From: Streptomyces sabulosicollis
GTDB taxonomy: Bacteria; Actinomycetota; Actinomycetes; Streptomycetales; Streptomycetaceae
DNA length: 42,335 nt
Assembly (NCBI RefSeq): GCF_016103465.1
Contig: NZ_JAEEAP010000025.1
Location: 1-42,335, forward strand
Reading direction: 5' to 3'
Shown: piece by piece, positions 13,947-23,000 of the stretch
How the letters are laid out: every line of letters begins with the position of its first letter
Position numbering within the stretch: the stretch's first letter is position 1
The notes under the pieces: generated by a model
Database searches by the model: none
Told to the model about the DNA's origin: nothing
The model's input: only the letters and a program-made list of their open reading frames with translations
Translations under genes and position numbers: made by a program

Positions 13947-14777
13947 GTGTCCATCGGCAACCTTCCCGAAGACGGCAACTCCCCCGAAGACGACCGGCCT
14001 TCCATCGGTCGCGCCCTCCAGCAGGCCCGTATCGCCGCGGGGCTGACCGTCGACGAGGTCAGTTCCTCGACCAGGGTGCGCACCCCCATCGTGCGGGGCA
14101 TCGAGCAGGACGATTTCTCGCGCTGCGGCGGCGATGTCTACGCCCGGGGCCACATCCGGGTGCTCGCGCGCGCCGTGGGCCTCGATCCGGAGTCCCTGAT
14201 CGCGCAGTTCGACGCCGAGCACGGCGGCCGGCCCGCGCCGACCGCGCCGGCGCCGCTGTTCGAGGCCGAGCGGATCCGCCCCGAGCCCCGGCGCCCCAAC
14301 TGGACCGCCGCGATGGTGGCGGCGATCGTCGCCGTCGTCGGATTCGTGGGCTTCACCCTGTTCCGGGGCGGTGACGGCGGCGGCTCGAGCGTCGCCGAGG
14401 ACACCGCCTCGCCCAAGCCCAGCGCCTCCGCGCCCACCAATACCGCCGCCCCCTCCAAGCCCGCCACCCCGCAGAAGCCCGACCCGTCCGACAGCGCCAT
14501 CGCGGGCGTCCCGGCGGACAAGGTCACCGTCAAGCTGACCGCCGAGGGCGGTCAGAGCTGGATCTCCGCCCAGGACCACAACGGCCGGCTGATCGAGGAG
14601 GGCGTGCTGCGCGAGGGCGATTCCAAGACCTTCAGCGACAGCCGGCGCATCGACCTGGTGCTGGGCAACGCCGGGGCGATCAAGCTGTTCGTGAACGGCA
14701 AGGAAGTGAAGAACGTGGGCACCAGCGGGGCCGTCCAGCGGCTGAGCTACACCAGGGGAGACCCCGAGGCGGGCTGA
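13947..14777 (+). CDS. RodZ-like helix-turn-helix membrane protein
   Basis: The 276-aa protein has a cytoplasmic HTH_25/Xre-type domain (residues ~20-95, IGRALQQARIAAGLTVDEVSSSTRVR). This is followed by a basic-flanked transmembrane helix (~118-140, AAMVAAIVAVVGFVGFTLF) and a Pro/Ala/Ser-rich external linker. A C-terminal DUF4115 beta domain (VTVKLTAEGGQSWISAQD...EGVLREGDSKTFSDSRRIDLVLGNAGAIKLFVNGK) completes it. This is the RodZ layout, a morphogenesis scaffold in rods. Its role in mycelial growth is unproven. The GTG start at 13947 has a weak AAAGG upstream. TAGACT at about 13902 is a plausible -10. It sits between ftsK and rimO, its usual place in streptomycetes. Confidence 0.85.
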   Translation: MSIGNLPEDGNSPEDDRPSIGRALQQARIAAGLTVDEVSSSTRVRTPIVRGIEQDDFSRCGGDVYARGHIRVLARAVGLDPESLIAQFDAEHGGRPAPTAPAPLFEAERIRPEPRRPNWTAAMVAAIVAVVGFVGFTLFRGGDGGGSSVAEDTASPKPSASAPTNTAAPSKPATPQKPDPSDSAIAGVPADKVTVKLTAEGGQSWISAQDHNGRLIEEGVLREGDSKTFSDSRRIDLVLGNAGAIKLFVNGKEVKNVGTSGAVQRLSYTRGDPEAG

Positions 14778-14840
14778 GCCGCGCGAAGATCGGCAGCCCT
14801 GGCAGCGGGGGCTGTCGTGGGGACAAAGTAGTCTGAGCCC

Positions 14841-16337
14841 ATGCCCGAACGCCGCACCGTCGCCCTTGTCACTCTTGGCTGCGCCCGTAACGAGGTGGAC
14901 TCGGAGGAGCTCGCAGGCCGCTTGGCGGCGGACGGGTGGGAGCTCGTCGAGGAAGCCGCCGACGCGGACGTCGCCGTCGTCAACACCTGTGGCTTCGTCG
15001 AGGCCGCCAAGAAGGACTCGGTCGACGCCCTGCTGGAGGCGAACGATCTGAAGGACCACGGCCGCACCCAGGCCGTGGTGGCCGTCGGCTGCATGGCCGA
15101 GCGGTACGGCAAGGAGCTCGCCGAGGCGCTGCCCGAGGCCGACGGGGTGCTCGGCTTCGACGACTACGCCGATATCTCCGGCCGCCTGCAGACCATCCTC
15201 TCCGGCGGTATCCACGCCTCCCACACCCCGCGCGACCGCCGCAAGCTGCTGCCGATCAGCCCCGCCGAGCGGCAGGACGCCACCTCGGTGGCGCTCCCCG
15301 GCCACGCCCAGGACACCGCGCCCGAGGACCTGCCCGAGGGGGTGGCCCCGGCCTCCGGGCCGCGGGCCCCGCTGCGGCGCAGACTGGACAGCAGCCCGGT
15401 CGCCTCGGTGAAGCTGGCCTCCGGCTGCGACCGGCGGTGCTCGTTCTGCGCCATCCCGTCCTTCCGCGGCTCCTTCATCTCCCGCCGCCCCTCCGATGTG
15501 CTGGGCGAGACCCGCTGGCTGGCCGAGCAGGGGGTGAAGGAGGTCATGCTGGTCTCGGAGAACAACACCTCGTACGGCAAGGACCTGGGGGACATCCGGC
15601 TGCTGGAGACGCTGCTGCCGGAGCTGGCCGCGGTGGACGGCATCGAGCGGATCCGGGTCAGCTATCTGCAGCCCGCCGAGATGCGTCCCGGGCTGATCGA
15701 CGTGCTCACCTCGACCGAGAAGGTCGCGCCGTACTTCGACCTGTCCTTCCAGCACTCGGCGCCCGGGGTGCTGCGCGCCATGCGCCGCTTCGGCGACACC
15801 GACCGGTTCCTGGAACTGCTGGAGACGATCAGAGGCAAGGCGCCCCAGGCCGGTGCCCGGTCCAACTTCATCGTCGGCTTCCCCGGCGAGACCGAGGAGG
15901 ACCTGGCCGAGCTGGAGCGTTTCCTCAATGAGGCGAGGCTGGACGCGATCGGCGTCTTCGGGTACTCGGACGAGGACGGCACCGAGGCCGCCGGTTACCA
16001 GAACAAGGTCGACCCGGAGGTGGTCGCGGAGCGCCTGGAGCGCGTCTCGCGGCTCGCGGAGGAGCTGACCGCCCAGCGGGCGGAGGAGCGGCTCGGCGAG
16101 GTCGTGGAGGTGCTGGTGGAGGAGATCGACGACACCGGGGCGGTCCTGGGCCGTGGCGCCCACCAGGCGCCGGAGACCGATGGCCAGACGCTGCTGCGCA
16201 CCGACGGGGAGCCGGAGGTGGGCCGTATGGTCGAAGCGAAGGTGATCGCGACGGAGGGAGTGGACCTCGTCGCGGAGCCGCTTGAGCCGCTGGAGCGGCA
16301 GGGCGGCGGCGCGTCCACCGGAGAGGCGGACAGATGA
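14841..16337 (+). CDS. rimO: Ribosomal protein S12 methylthiotransferase RimO
   Basis: The 498-aa radical-SAM enzyme transfers a methylthio group to the conserved Asp of ribosomal protein S12. N-terminal UPF0004 cluster ligands are C14 (TLGCARN), C50 (NTCGF) and C84 (VGCMAERYG). The radical-SAM CxxxCxxC is C196, C200 and C203 ([12 protein letters not shown]). A C-terminal TRAM-like region (~425-485) contacts substrate. RimO rather than MiaB is favoured by the [13 protein letters not shown] start and the [18 protein letters not shown] box. Between the two clusters is an actinobacterial insertion (~125-182) rich in charged residues. The ATG at 14841 lacks a Shine-Dalgarno, and TAGTCT ends 6 nt before it. 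The stop overlaps pgsA by ATGA, indicating translational coupling. Confidence 0.93.
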   Translation: MPERRTVALVTLGCARNEVDSEELAGRLAADGWELVEEAADADVAVVNTCGFVEAAKKDSVDALLEANDLKDHGRTQAVVAVGCMAERYGKELAEALPEADGVLGFDDYADISGRLQTILSGGIHASHTPRDRRKLLPISPAERQDATSVALPGHAQDTAPEDLPEGVAPASGPRAPLRRRLDSSPVASVKLASGCDRRCSFCAIPSFRGSFISRRPSDVLGETRWLAEQGVKEVMLVSENNTSYGKDLGDIRLLETLLPELAAVDGIERIRVSYLQPAEMRPGLIDVLTSTEKVAPYFDLSFQHSAPGVLRAMRRFGDTDRFLELLETIRGKAPQAGARSNFIVGFPGETEEDLAELERFLNEARLDAIGVFGYSDEDGTEAAGYQNKVDPEVVAERLERVSRLAEELTAQRAEERLGEVVEVLVEEIDDTGAVLGRGAHQAPETDGQTLLRTDGEPEVGRMVEAKVIATEGVDLVAEPLEPLERQGGGASTGEADR

Positions 16338-16969
16338 CGGGTGTCCCGGCCTCCGCCGCGGGAGGTCACCGCCGACCGGCCGCCGCCGCGGTCAGGCCCG
16401 CCGGTTTGTGGAACATCGCCAACATCCTCACCATGGTGCGGCTGCTCCTGGTGCCCGCGTTCGTGTTGTTGATGCTGCACAATGGCGGGTACGACCCGGC
16501 GTGGCGCTCCTTCGCGTGGGCGGCGTTCGCCATCGCCATGATCACCGACCTCTTCGACGGTCATCTGGCCCGCCGGTACGACCTGGTCACCGACTTCGGG
16601 AAGATCGCCGATCCGATCGCGGACAAGGCGATCATGGGAGCGGCGCTGATCTGTCTGTCGGCGCTCTCCGACCTCCCGTGGTGGGTGACGGGGGTGATCC
16701 TCTTCCGTGAGATCGGAATCACACTGATGCGGTTCTGGGTGATCCGGATCGGGGTCATTCCCGCCAGCCGGGGCGGAAAGCTGAAGACGCTCGCGCAGGG
16801 CACCGCCGTCGGGATGTACATCCTGGCGCTGACCGGACCGCTGGCCTCGCTGCGGTTCTGGGTGATGGCCGTGGCCGTCGTCCTGACCGTGGTCACCGGC
16901 TTCGACTACGTCCGGCAGGCGGTCGTGCTGCGCCGGGCGGGACGGACGACGGAGGAGGCCACGACGTGA
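16334..16969 (+). CDS. pgsA: CDP-diacylglycerol-glycerol-3-phosphate 3-phosphatidyltransferase (CDP-alcohol phosphotransferase)
   Basis: The 211-aa integral membrane enzyme makes phosphatidylglycerol phosphate from CDP-diacylglycerol and glycerol-3-phosphate. The family motif DGxxARx8GxxxDxxxD is complete: D75, G76, A79, R80, G89, D93 and D97, with D72 before it. About five or six hydrophobic segments follow (e.g. 34-48, 59-75, 96-112, 150-168, 175-195). Actinobacteria have several paralogues, so PG-phosphate synthase is the likely but not the only possible specificity. It overlaps rimO (ATGA) at its start and cinA (GTGA) at its end, so it is in the middle of a tight operon. Confidence 0.9.
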   Translation: MTGVPASAAGGHRRPAAAAVRPAGLWNIANILTMVRLLLVPAFVLLMLHNGGYDPAWRSFAWAAFAIAMITDLFDGHLARRYDLVTDFGKIADPIADKAIMGAALICLSALSDLPWWVTGVILFREIGITLMRFWVIRIGVIPASRGGKLKTLAQGTAVGMYILALTGPLASLRFWVMAVAVVLTVVTGFDYVRQAVVLRRAGRTTEEATT

Positions 16970-17484
16970 GCGACGGCGGGACGGCGGCCGATGTGCTGGC
17001 GCTGCTGGAGCGGCGCGGGCAAACCCTGGCCGCCGCCGAATCGCTCACCGGCGGTCTGGTGGCCGCCGAGCTGACCTCGGTGGACGGCGCCTCGCGCTCC
17101 TTCCGGGGCTCGGTGACGGCGTACGCCACCGACCTCAAGCGCGAGGTGCTGGGCGTGGACGGGGCCCTGCTGGCCGAGCGCGGTGCGGTCGACGCCGAGG
17201 TGGCCCGGCAGATGGCCCGGGGCGTACGGCGTGCGCTGGGCGCGGACTGGGGCGTGGCCACCACCGGTGTGGCGGGTCCCACACCACAGGACGGCCAGCC
17301 CGTCGGCACCGTTCATGTGGCCGTCGCGGGGCCCTCGGACGCGGTGGCCGCGGCGGCGCTGCGGCTCGAAGGAGACCGCGCCGGAATCCGTGGCCAGACC
17401 GTTCATGCCGCAGTCAAGCTGCTGTTCAGCGAATTGATCGCGACGGCGGGGGCAAAGGATACGGAACAACACGACGAGATTTGA
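16966..17484 (+). CDS. cinA: CinA-type nicotinamide-nucleotide amidohydrolase (PncC domain)
   Basis: The 172-aa protein corresponds to the C-terminal CinA/PncC domain alone, which deamidates NMN to nicotinate mononucleotide in the pyridine-nucleotide cycle. The conserved AAESLTGG (S26), the FRGSVTAYATDLKREVLGV stretch and GVAGPTPQDGQPVGTVHVAV are present. The N-terminal MoCF-like domain of full-length CinA is absent, as is usual in actinobacteria. The GTG at 16966 overlaps the pgsA stop by 4 nt. clgR follows 109 bases downstream, the same pgsA-cinA-clgR order known in other actinobacteria. Confidence 0.9.
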   Translation: MSDGGTAADVLALLERRGQTLAAAESLTGGLVAAELTSVDGASRSFRGSVTAYATDLKREVLGVDGALLAERGAVDAEVARQMARGVRRALGADWGVATTGVAGPTPQDGQPVGTVHVAVAGPSDAVAAAALRLEGDRAGIRGQTVHAAVKLLFSELIATAGAKDTEQHDEI

Positions 17485-17593
17485 TGTTTGCAGCCCTGAG
17501 TGAACACGACATCGCTCCCCGCACGGGCACAGCCGGAGGCGGTACGGTGGGGCGTGAAGGATCCGGATCCGAGGTCCGAGGAGGGAGCCAGCG

Positions 17594-17980
17594 ATGATTC
17601 TGCTCCGTCGCCTGCTGGGTGACGTGCTGCGCCGGCAGCGCCAGCGCCAGGGCCGTACTCTGCGCGAGGTTTCCTCCTCCGCCCGGGTGTCGCTCGGCTA
17701 TCTGTCAGAGGTCGAGCGCGGTCAGAAGGAAGCCTCATCCGAGCTGCTGTCGGCCATCTGCGACGCCCTGGAGGTACGGATGTCGCAGGTCATGCGCGAG
17801 GTCAGCGACGAGCTGTCGCTCGCCGAACTGGCCGAGTCGGCCGCGTCCACCACCGAGAAGGTGCCGGCGCCCATGCGGCCCGTGCTCAATCCCGTTTCCG
17901 TGACGTCCGTGACGGGCGTTCCGGAGGAGCGGGTGACCATCAAGACGCCCAAGGAAGCCGTGGACGTGGTGGCGGCCTGA
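17594..17980 (+). CDS. clgR: ClgR-type XRE transcriptional activator of clp protease genes
   Basis: The 128-aa regulator has an Xre HTH at residues ~8-65 ([41 protein letters not shown]). A variable C-terminus ends in VDVVAA. ClgR of S. lividans and corynebacteria activates clpP/clpC and lon. In S. lividans it is itself a ClpP substrate through its C-terminal alanines; the AA end here fits that. The position after pgsA-cinA is conserved with Mycobacterium and Corynebacterium clgR. GGAGGG lies 7-8 nt before the ATG. TACGGT near 17543 could be a -10 for a separate promoter. I did not find a convincing GTTCGC-type ClgR box immediately upstream. Confidence 0.85.
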   Translation: MILLRRLLGDVLRRQRQRQGRTLREVSSSARVSLGYLSEVERGQKEASSELLSAICDALEVRMSQVMREVSDELSLAELAESAASTTEKVPAPMRPVLNPVSVTSVTGVPEERVTIKTPKEAVDVVAA

Positions 17981-18003
17981 GGGCCCCCGAGAAGCCAGCT
18001 CTC

Positions 18004-18041
18004 CGAGGCCCCGGCCGGTAGCCATACCGGCCGGGGCCTCG
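18004..18041 (+). terminator. Strong terminator after clgR
   Basis: A perfect 17-bp stem (CGAGGCCCCGGCCGGTA / TACCGGCCGGGGCCTCG) with loop GCCA begins 23 bases after the clgR stop. It separates the rimO-pgsA-cinA-clgR transcript from dps. Confidence 0.88.
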
Positions 18042-18043
18042 AT

Positions 18044-18067
18044 GTTTGTCCGGTCGGATTCGGGTCA
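18044..18067 (+). promoter_or_regulatory. Possible stress-sigma (sigma-B/H type) promoter of dps
   Basis: GTTT, then exactly 14 bases, then GGGTCA resembles the Streptomyces sigma-B-type consensus GNNT-N14-16-GGGTAC/T with one main mismatch in the -10. It is placed 57 bases upstream of the dps start and directly after the clgR terminator. Assignment is by consensus only. Confidence 0.45.
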
Positions 18068-18123
18068 CCCCAGATGAAGAGAGGCAATCAAGAGGGGCCA
18101 AACGGTCGAACAGGAGGAAGTGG

Positions 18124-18606
18124 ATGTCTGTGGTGAAGAGCCCGCTGCCGGAGGAGCACCTCAAGTTCGTCGCCGACGCGCTGCAAGGCGCCCTCGTCGA
18201 CCTCATCGACCTCCACCTGGTGGGCAAGCAGATCCACTGGACCGTCGTGGGCCCGCGATTCCGCACGGTCCATCTGCAACTCGACGAGGTCGTGGCATCG
18301 ACCAGGGAGTATGCCGACACGGTGGCGGAGCGGGCCTCTGCGCTCGGGGTGCCGCCGGACGGGCGGGCCCAGACGGTCGCCGCGACCAGCGGAGTCGACA
18401 CGGTCAAGGACGGCTGGACCGATGACGCGCAGGCCGTCCGGACGCTCGTGGAGGCCCTCGGAGCGGTGATCGGACGGATGCGGGAGCGCATCAGGGCGAC
18501 CGACGAGCCGGACCCGGTGACCCAGGACATTCTCATCGAGCTCACCCGTGACCTGGAGAAGCACCACTGGATGTTCCAGGCCGAGAATGGCGGCCAGCGC
18601 GGCTGA
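18124..18606 (+). CDS. dps: Dps-family ferritin-like DNA-protection protein
   Basis: The 160-aa four-helix protein carries the complete Dps intersubunit ferroxidase set: H38 (KQIHW), H50, D54 (HLQLDE), D65 and E69 (ADTVAER). Their spacing of 12-4-11-4 is identical to E. coli Dps H51-H63-D67-D78-E82. It should oxidise Fe(II) with peroxide and store it as a dodecamer in the cytosol or on the nucleoid. Tails are short, without the Lys-rich DNA-binding tail of E. coli. AGGAGG lies 6-7 nt before ATG 18124. By position it probably corresponds to S. coelicolor DpsB, though I am not certain of that name. Confidence 0.92.
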   Translation: MSVVKSPLPEEHLKFVADALQGALVDLIDLHLVGKQIHWTVVGPRFRTVHLQLDEVVASTREYADTVAERASALGVPPDGRAQTVAATSGVDTVKDGWTDDAQAVRTLVEALGAVIGRMRERIRATDEPDPVTQDILIELTRDLEKHHWMFQAENGGQRG

Positions 18607-18643
18607 GGCGGGCTCGGGCCCTGGGCGGGACTGAGGCCACTGG

Positions 18644-18704
18644 GTTCCGGCCCGGTGAGGCCCCAGTTCCGGCCCGGTGAGGCCACCGGGTTCCGGCCCG
18701 GTGG
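18644..18704 (+). repeat. Three short direct repeats ending in a hairpin after dps
   Basis: GTTCCGGCCCGGTGAGGCC occurs at 18644 and 18666, with a third partial copy at 18690 (22- and 24-bp steps). The last part folds as CCACCGGG-TTCCGG-CCCGGTGG (18683-18704), a plausible dps terminator. The 233-base gap 18607-18839 holds no other feature I can support. Confidence 0.6.
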
Positions 18705-18839
18705 CCCGCTCTGGGTGCGCCGTATCGCCCGGCTGGGCAGACTGAGGGGAGCGCGAGTGTCCGACACGCGCCGACGTGCCTCCTGTGCGCCCTCCCGCCG
18801 TGTGCGAACAGGCGTCTAGCGTCGCTGAAGGAGGCAGCC

Positions 18840-19187
18840 ATGGCAGCCGTCGGAGGGGCCGACACCGAGGGCCTCAGGCCGGTCCGATGGGTGCTCGCGC
18901 TCGCTCTGGGCGGTGTCTGGTGGTGGTCCGTGCTGCGGCTGTCGGTGCAGCCGGGCGAGGCCGGGCCGGTGGAGGGGGCGTTAGCGGTCGGCGGCTGGGG
19001 GCTGAGCCTGCTCCCGGTGCACTGTGGTCCCTCGCCCAGAAGGGGCGGCACCCGCCGCCGGGGAGGCCCACCGCGCCAGGGTCCTCCGCACCAGGGTCCT
19101 CCGCGTCAGGGTCCTCCGCGTCAGGACGGGACGGGCCCCTGCGGCCCCGCCTGGCAGCTCGGACACCAGAAGGTCGAGCGCTCCTGA
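18840..19187 (+). CDS. Small hypothetical membrane protein with Pro-Gln-Gly tail
   Basis: The 115-aa product is unrecognised. Residues ~15-33 (RWVLALALGGVWWWSVLRL) and ~44-59 (VEGALAVGGWGLSLLP) look like two membrane helices. The rest is Arg/Gly/Pro-rich, with a PPRQG/PPHQG repeat encoded by 15-bp DNA repeats. GGAGG sits 6 nt before the ATG, which favours real translation. The last 67 bases run antisense through the 3' end of the nei gene, so the tail may be a read-through extension with little constraint. Function unknown. Confidence 0.55.
   Translation: MAAVGGADTEGLRPVRWVLALALGGVWWWSVLRLSVQPGEAGPVEGALAVGGWGLSLLPVHCGPSPRRGGTRRRGGPPRQGPPHQGPPRQGPPRQDGTGPCGPAWQLGHQKVERS
19071..19125 (+). repeat. 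15-bp tandem repeat, ~3.5 copies
   Basis: CCGCGCCAGGGTCCT, CCGCACCAGGGTCCT, CCGCGTCAGGGTCCT and a partial CCGCGTCAGG lie head to tail. In the plus-strand frame they encode PPRQG-like pentapeptides. The copies differ at one or two bases, so the array is fairly young. Confidence 0.8.
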
Positions 19188-19927
19188 CCCGCGCGCCCCT
19201 GGTCGGCGGCGCGCACCGGCGTACCGCAGCGCAGGCAGGGCCGCCCGGGGCGCCCGTACACCCACAGTCGGCGGTCGCGGCGCGACTCGGCCGTGGTAAC
19301 CCGGGCACGCCGGTTCCTGTTGGCCTCCAGGAGCTTCTTGGCGTGGGCCACCAGGCGTTCGGGGGAGGACACCTCACCGATCGGCAGCCAGGGTGACACG
19401 CGCAGCAGGAAGCACAGCTCGGACTTGTAGACATTGCCGATCCCGGCGAGGTTCCGCTGGTCGAGCAGCGCTTCGCCCAGGGGACGGGACGGATCGGCGA
19501 GCAGCCGGCGCAGCGCCTCGTCCGGATCCCAGTCGGGGCCGAGGAGATCGGGGCCGAGATGTCCGACGACGCGGTCCTCGTCGCCGCTGCGGAGCAGTTC
19601 CAGGACCGGGAGGCGGTAGCCGACGGCGGTGTGGGCGGCGTTGGCGAGAATGGCCCGGATCTGGTGGTGCGGGCCGCCGCGCCAGCGCTCGTCCGGCCCG
19701 TACACCTGCCAGGAGCCGTCCATCCGCAGATGGGAGTGGAGGGTCAGCCCGCCCTCGACACGGGTCAGCAGGTGCTTGCCGCGCGGGACCACCTCGAGGA
19801 CCCGGCGGCCGGTGAGGTCGGCGGTCGCCAGACGGGGGACGCGGAGGTCGCTGCGGGTGAGCGGGGAACCCGCGAGGGCCTGGTGCAGACGCTGGGCGGT
19901 CTGCCAGACGGTGTCTCCTTCGGGCAT
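19121..19927 (-). CDS. nei: Fpg/Nei family DNA glycosylase (endonuclease VIII type)
   Basis: The 268-aa bifunctional glycosylase/AP lyase removes oxidised bases. The N-terminus MPEGDTVW gives catalytic P2 and E3 after Met removal. This fixes the start at 19927 even though the frame opens 9 bases earlier. K51 is the beta-turn lysine (PRGKHLL). The H2TH motif is at ~153-170 (LLDQRNLAGIGNVYKSE). The C-terminal zinc finger uses C231, C234, C255 and C258. The PEGDTVW start favours Nei over MutM/Fpg, which usually begins PELPEVE. It lies 101 bases downstream of lhr on the same strand, a pairing also present in Mycobacterium. A weak CATCAT lies 7 nt before the start. Confidence 0.92.
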   Translation of the reverse strand: MPEGDTVWQTAQRLHQALAGSPLTRSDLRVPRLATADLTGRRVLEVVPRGKHLLTRVEGGLTLHSHLRMDGSWQVYGPDERWRGGPHHQIRAILANAAHTAVGYRLPVLELLRSGDEDRVVGHLGPDLLGPDWDPDEALRRLLADPSRPLGEALLDQRNLAGIGNVYKSELCFLLRVSPWLPIGEVSSPERLVAHAKKLLEANRNRRARVTTAESRRDRRLWVYGRPGRPCLRCGTPVRAADQGRAGQERSTFWCPSCQAGPQGPVPS

Positions 19928-20028
19928 GGCATCCATGATGCCGGTGGCCGCGGGCAGGTGGGAGCGCTAGGTGAGCAGGGGCGCGGGTGCGTCGGCCGAT
20001 GGGCAGGGGCGCGGACGGCGGTCGTTGC

Positions 20029-23000
20029 TCAAGGGCGCAGGCGGAGGCCCCGTGGGGTCGGGTGGAAGCCCGCCGATTCCAGCAGCTTGCCGATCGGGGA
20101 CGAAAGCGCCTGGGCGCCGTTGACGCGCTCGACGGTGACGGAGCCGAGCGCCCCCGCGCGGGCGGACTCGGCCAGCGCCTCCACCGCCGTCCACAGCCGG
20201 GTGTCGTCCTCCGGGGAGGCGGCCTCGGCCTCACCCGAGGGCCAGGCCAGCAGGGTCTTGCCGCCCCGCTCCATGTAGAGCGTCAGCTCTCCGTCGACGA
20301 GCACCACCATCGCTCCCGCCTTACGGCCCGGCCGGTGGCCCGCGTCCGCGGGCGGATCGGGCCAGGGGAGAGCCGCGCCATAGGCGTTGGCGGGGTCGGC
20401 CGAGGCGAGCACGAAGGCGCGCCGTGACTGCCCGCGCTGTCCGTCGAAGGCGGGGGCCGCCGCGCGGTCGCGGGCCGTGCTGACCGCGCGCAGCCGGTCC
20501 ACCGCGCCGTCCATCGCGAACTGAGCGGCGCCGAGCCCCTCGACCACATAGCCGCGGCGGGCCTGGCCGGACTCCTCGAACGCGGACAGTACCCGGTAGG
20601 CGGCGGAGAAGCCGCCCTCGACCCCCTCGGCCGCGACCGCCCCGCGGGTGACCACGCCGTGCCGGTCGAGCAGGGTGCGCGCCAGGGCGTGGGCGCGGTG
20701 GGTGGGCTCGGGCTCGCGCTCCGGCAGCAGGGACCAGCGCCCGGCGACGGTGGGCGGTCCGTTGCGCGACGCCGTCGGGCGGCCGGTGCGGCCCGTAAGG
20801 CCGCCGTAGCGGCCCCGGGGGACCGTGCGCTTGGCGCGGTGGGCCGTGGAGCCCGCCGTACGGCCCGAACCCAGCAGGGAGCGCAGCGGGGCGAGGGTGT
20901 CGCCGGTGATCCGGCCCGCCCAGACCAGGTCCCACAGGGCCTCGGCGAGTTCGGGATCCAGGAACTCGTGCCCGGCGGCGCGGGCCTGCTCGGCGATCTG
21001 GCGGAAGAACAGCCCGTACCCCCCGGCCAGGGCGTCGAGGACGGCTTGGTGGAGCGGGCCCGCCTCGAGGGGGTGCGGGGTGTGTAGCAGCAGCGGGGCG
21101 GTGTCGGCCAGGTGCAGGGTGACCCAGCCGTCCTTGCCCGGCAACGCGCCCGCCCCGGCCCAGACGACCTCCCCTGAGGCGCTGAGCTCGTCGAGCATCG
21201 TGGGGGTGTAGTCGCTCACCCGGGACGGCAGGACCAGCTTCTCCAGGGCGGAGGCGGGGACCGGCGCGCCCTGGAGCTGCTCGATCGCGCGCACCAGCCC
21301 GTCGATGCCGCGCAGGCTGTGGGTGCCCAGATGCTGCCACTGCGGGAGGAAGGCGGCGAGTGCCGAGGGCGGCACGGGCTCGAGCTCATGGCGCAGCGCG
21401 GCCAGGGAGCGGCGCCGCAGCCGGCGCAGCACGGCCGCGTCGCACCACTCCTGGCCGAGCCCCGACGGGTGGAATTCGCCCTGGACGACGCGGCCGCTCG
21501 CGGCGAGCCGGTGCAGGGCGCCCTCGGTGACGGCCACGCCGAGTCCGAAGCGGGCGGCGGCCTGCGCCGAGGTGAACGGGCCGTGGGTGCGGGCGTAGCG
21601 GCCCAGGAGGTCGCCGAGCGGGTCCTTGACCGGCTCGGTGAACGCCTCGGGGACGCCGACCGGCAGGGCCGTGCCGAGCGCGTCCCGCAGCCGCCCCGCG
21701 TCCTCCACGGCGGCCCAGTGGTCCTCGCCCGCGATCCGGACCCGGATGGCGCGCCGGGCCCCGGCCAGGTCCTCGGCCCACCCGGACTCGGCACCGCGCT
21801 CGGTCAGCTCGGCGGCGGTGAGCGGGCCGAGCAGCCGCAGGGCGTCGGCCACCCCCTCGGCGTCCTTGATCCGGCGGTCCTCGGTGAGCCACTGCAGTTC
21901 GTGCTCCAGCTCGGCCAGGACGTCGGCGTCGAGCAGCTCGCGGAGCTCGGCCTGGCCCAGGAGCTCGGCCAGCAGCCGGGAGTCCAGGGAGAGCGCGGCG
22001 GCGCGCCGCTCGGCGAGCGGGGAGTCGCCCTCGTAGAGGAACTGCGCCACATAGCCGAAGAGCAGCGAGCGGGCGAAGGGGGACGGCTCGGGGGTGGTCA
22101 CCTCCACCAGCCGGACCCGGCGGGCCTCGATGTCGCCCATCAGCTCCGTGAGGCCGGGGACGTCGAAGACGTCCTGGAGGCATTCGCGGACCGCTTCGAG
22201 GACGATCGGGAAGGAACCGAACTCGCTCGCCACCTGGAGGAGCTGCGCGGCGCGCTGCCGCTGCTGCCACAGCGGGGTGCGCTTGCCGGGGTCGCGGCGG
22301 GGCAGCAGCAGGGCTCGGGCGGCGCATTCGCGGAACCGGGAGGCGAACAGCGCCGAGCCGCCGACCTGGTCGGTGACGATCTGGTTGATCTCGCCCTTGT
22401 CGAACGCGACATCGGCCGCGCCCACCGGGGACTGCTCGGTGTCGTACTCCACGCCCTGGCGCATCGGGTCCGCGTCGAGGAGGTCGAGCCTCATCAGATC
22501 GGCGTCGGGCAGCCGCAGCACGATCCCGTCGTCGGCGTGCATGACCTGGGCGTCGATGCCGTAGCGCTCGGAGAGGCGGGCACCCAGCGCGAGCGCCCAG
22601 GGGGCGTGGACCTGCGCGCCGAAGGGGGAGTGGACCACCACGCGCCAGTCGCCCAGCTCGTCGCGGAACCGCTCCACCACGATCGTCCGGTCGTCCGGCA
22701 CATGTCCGCAGGCCCGGCGCTGCTCGTCCAGATACCCGATGACGTTCTCGGCGGCCCAGGCGTCCAGACCGGCGGCAAGCAGCCGCAGGCGGGCGTCCTC
22801 GGGCTGGAGCGCGCCCACCTCGCGCAGGAACGCGCCCAGGGCGCGGCCCAGCTCCAGGGGGCGGCCGAGCTGGTCGCCCTTCCAGAAGGGAAGCCGGCCG
22901 GGGACGCCGGGGGCGGGGGAGACCAGGACCCGGTCGCGGGTGATGTCCTCGATCCGCCATGAGGTGGTGCCCAGGGTGAACACATCGCCCACCCGCGACT

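Noticed and set aside
17485-17593. ClgR box (GTTCGC-type) upstream of clgR
   Set aside because: Only partial matches were found on either strand; not better than chance.
18800-18822. PafBC-type promoter before the small membrane protein
   Set aside because: TAGCGT is present but the -35 part matches only four of nine positions.
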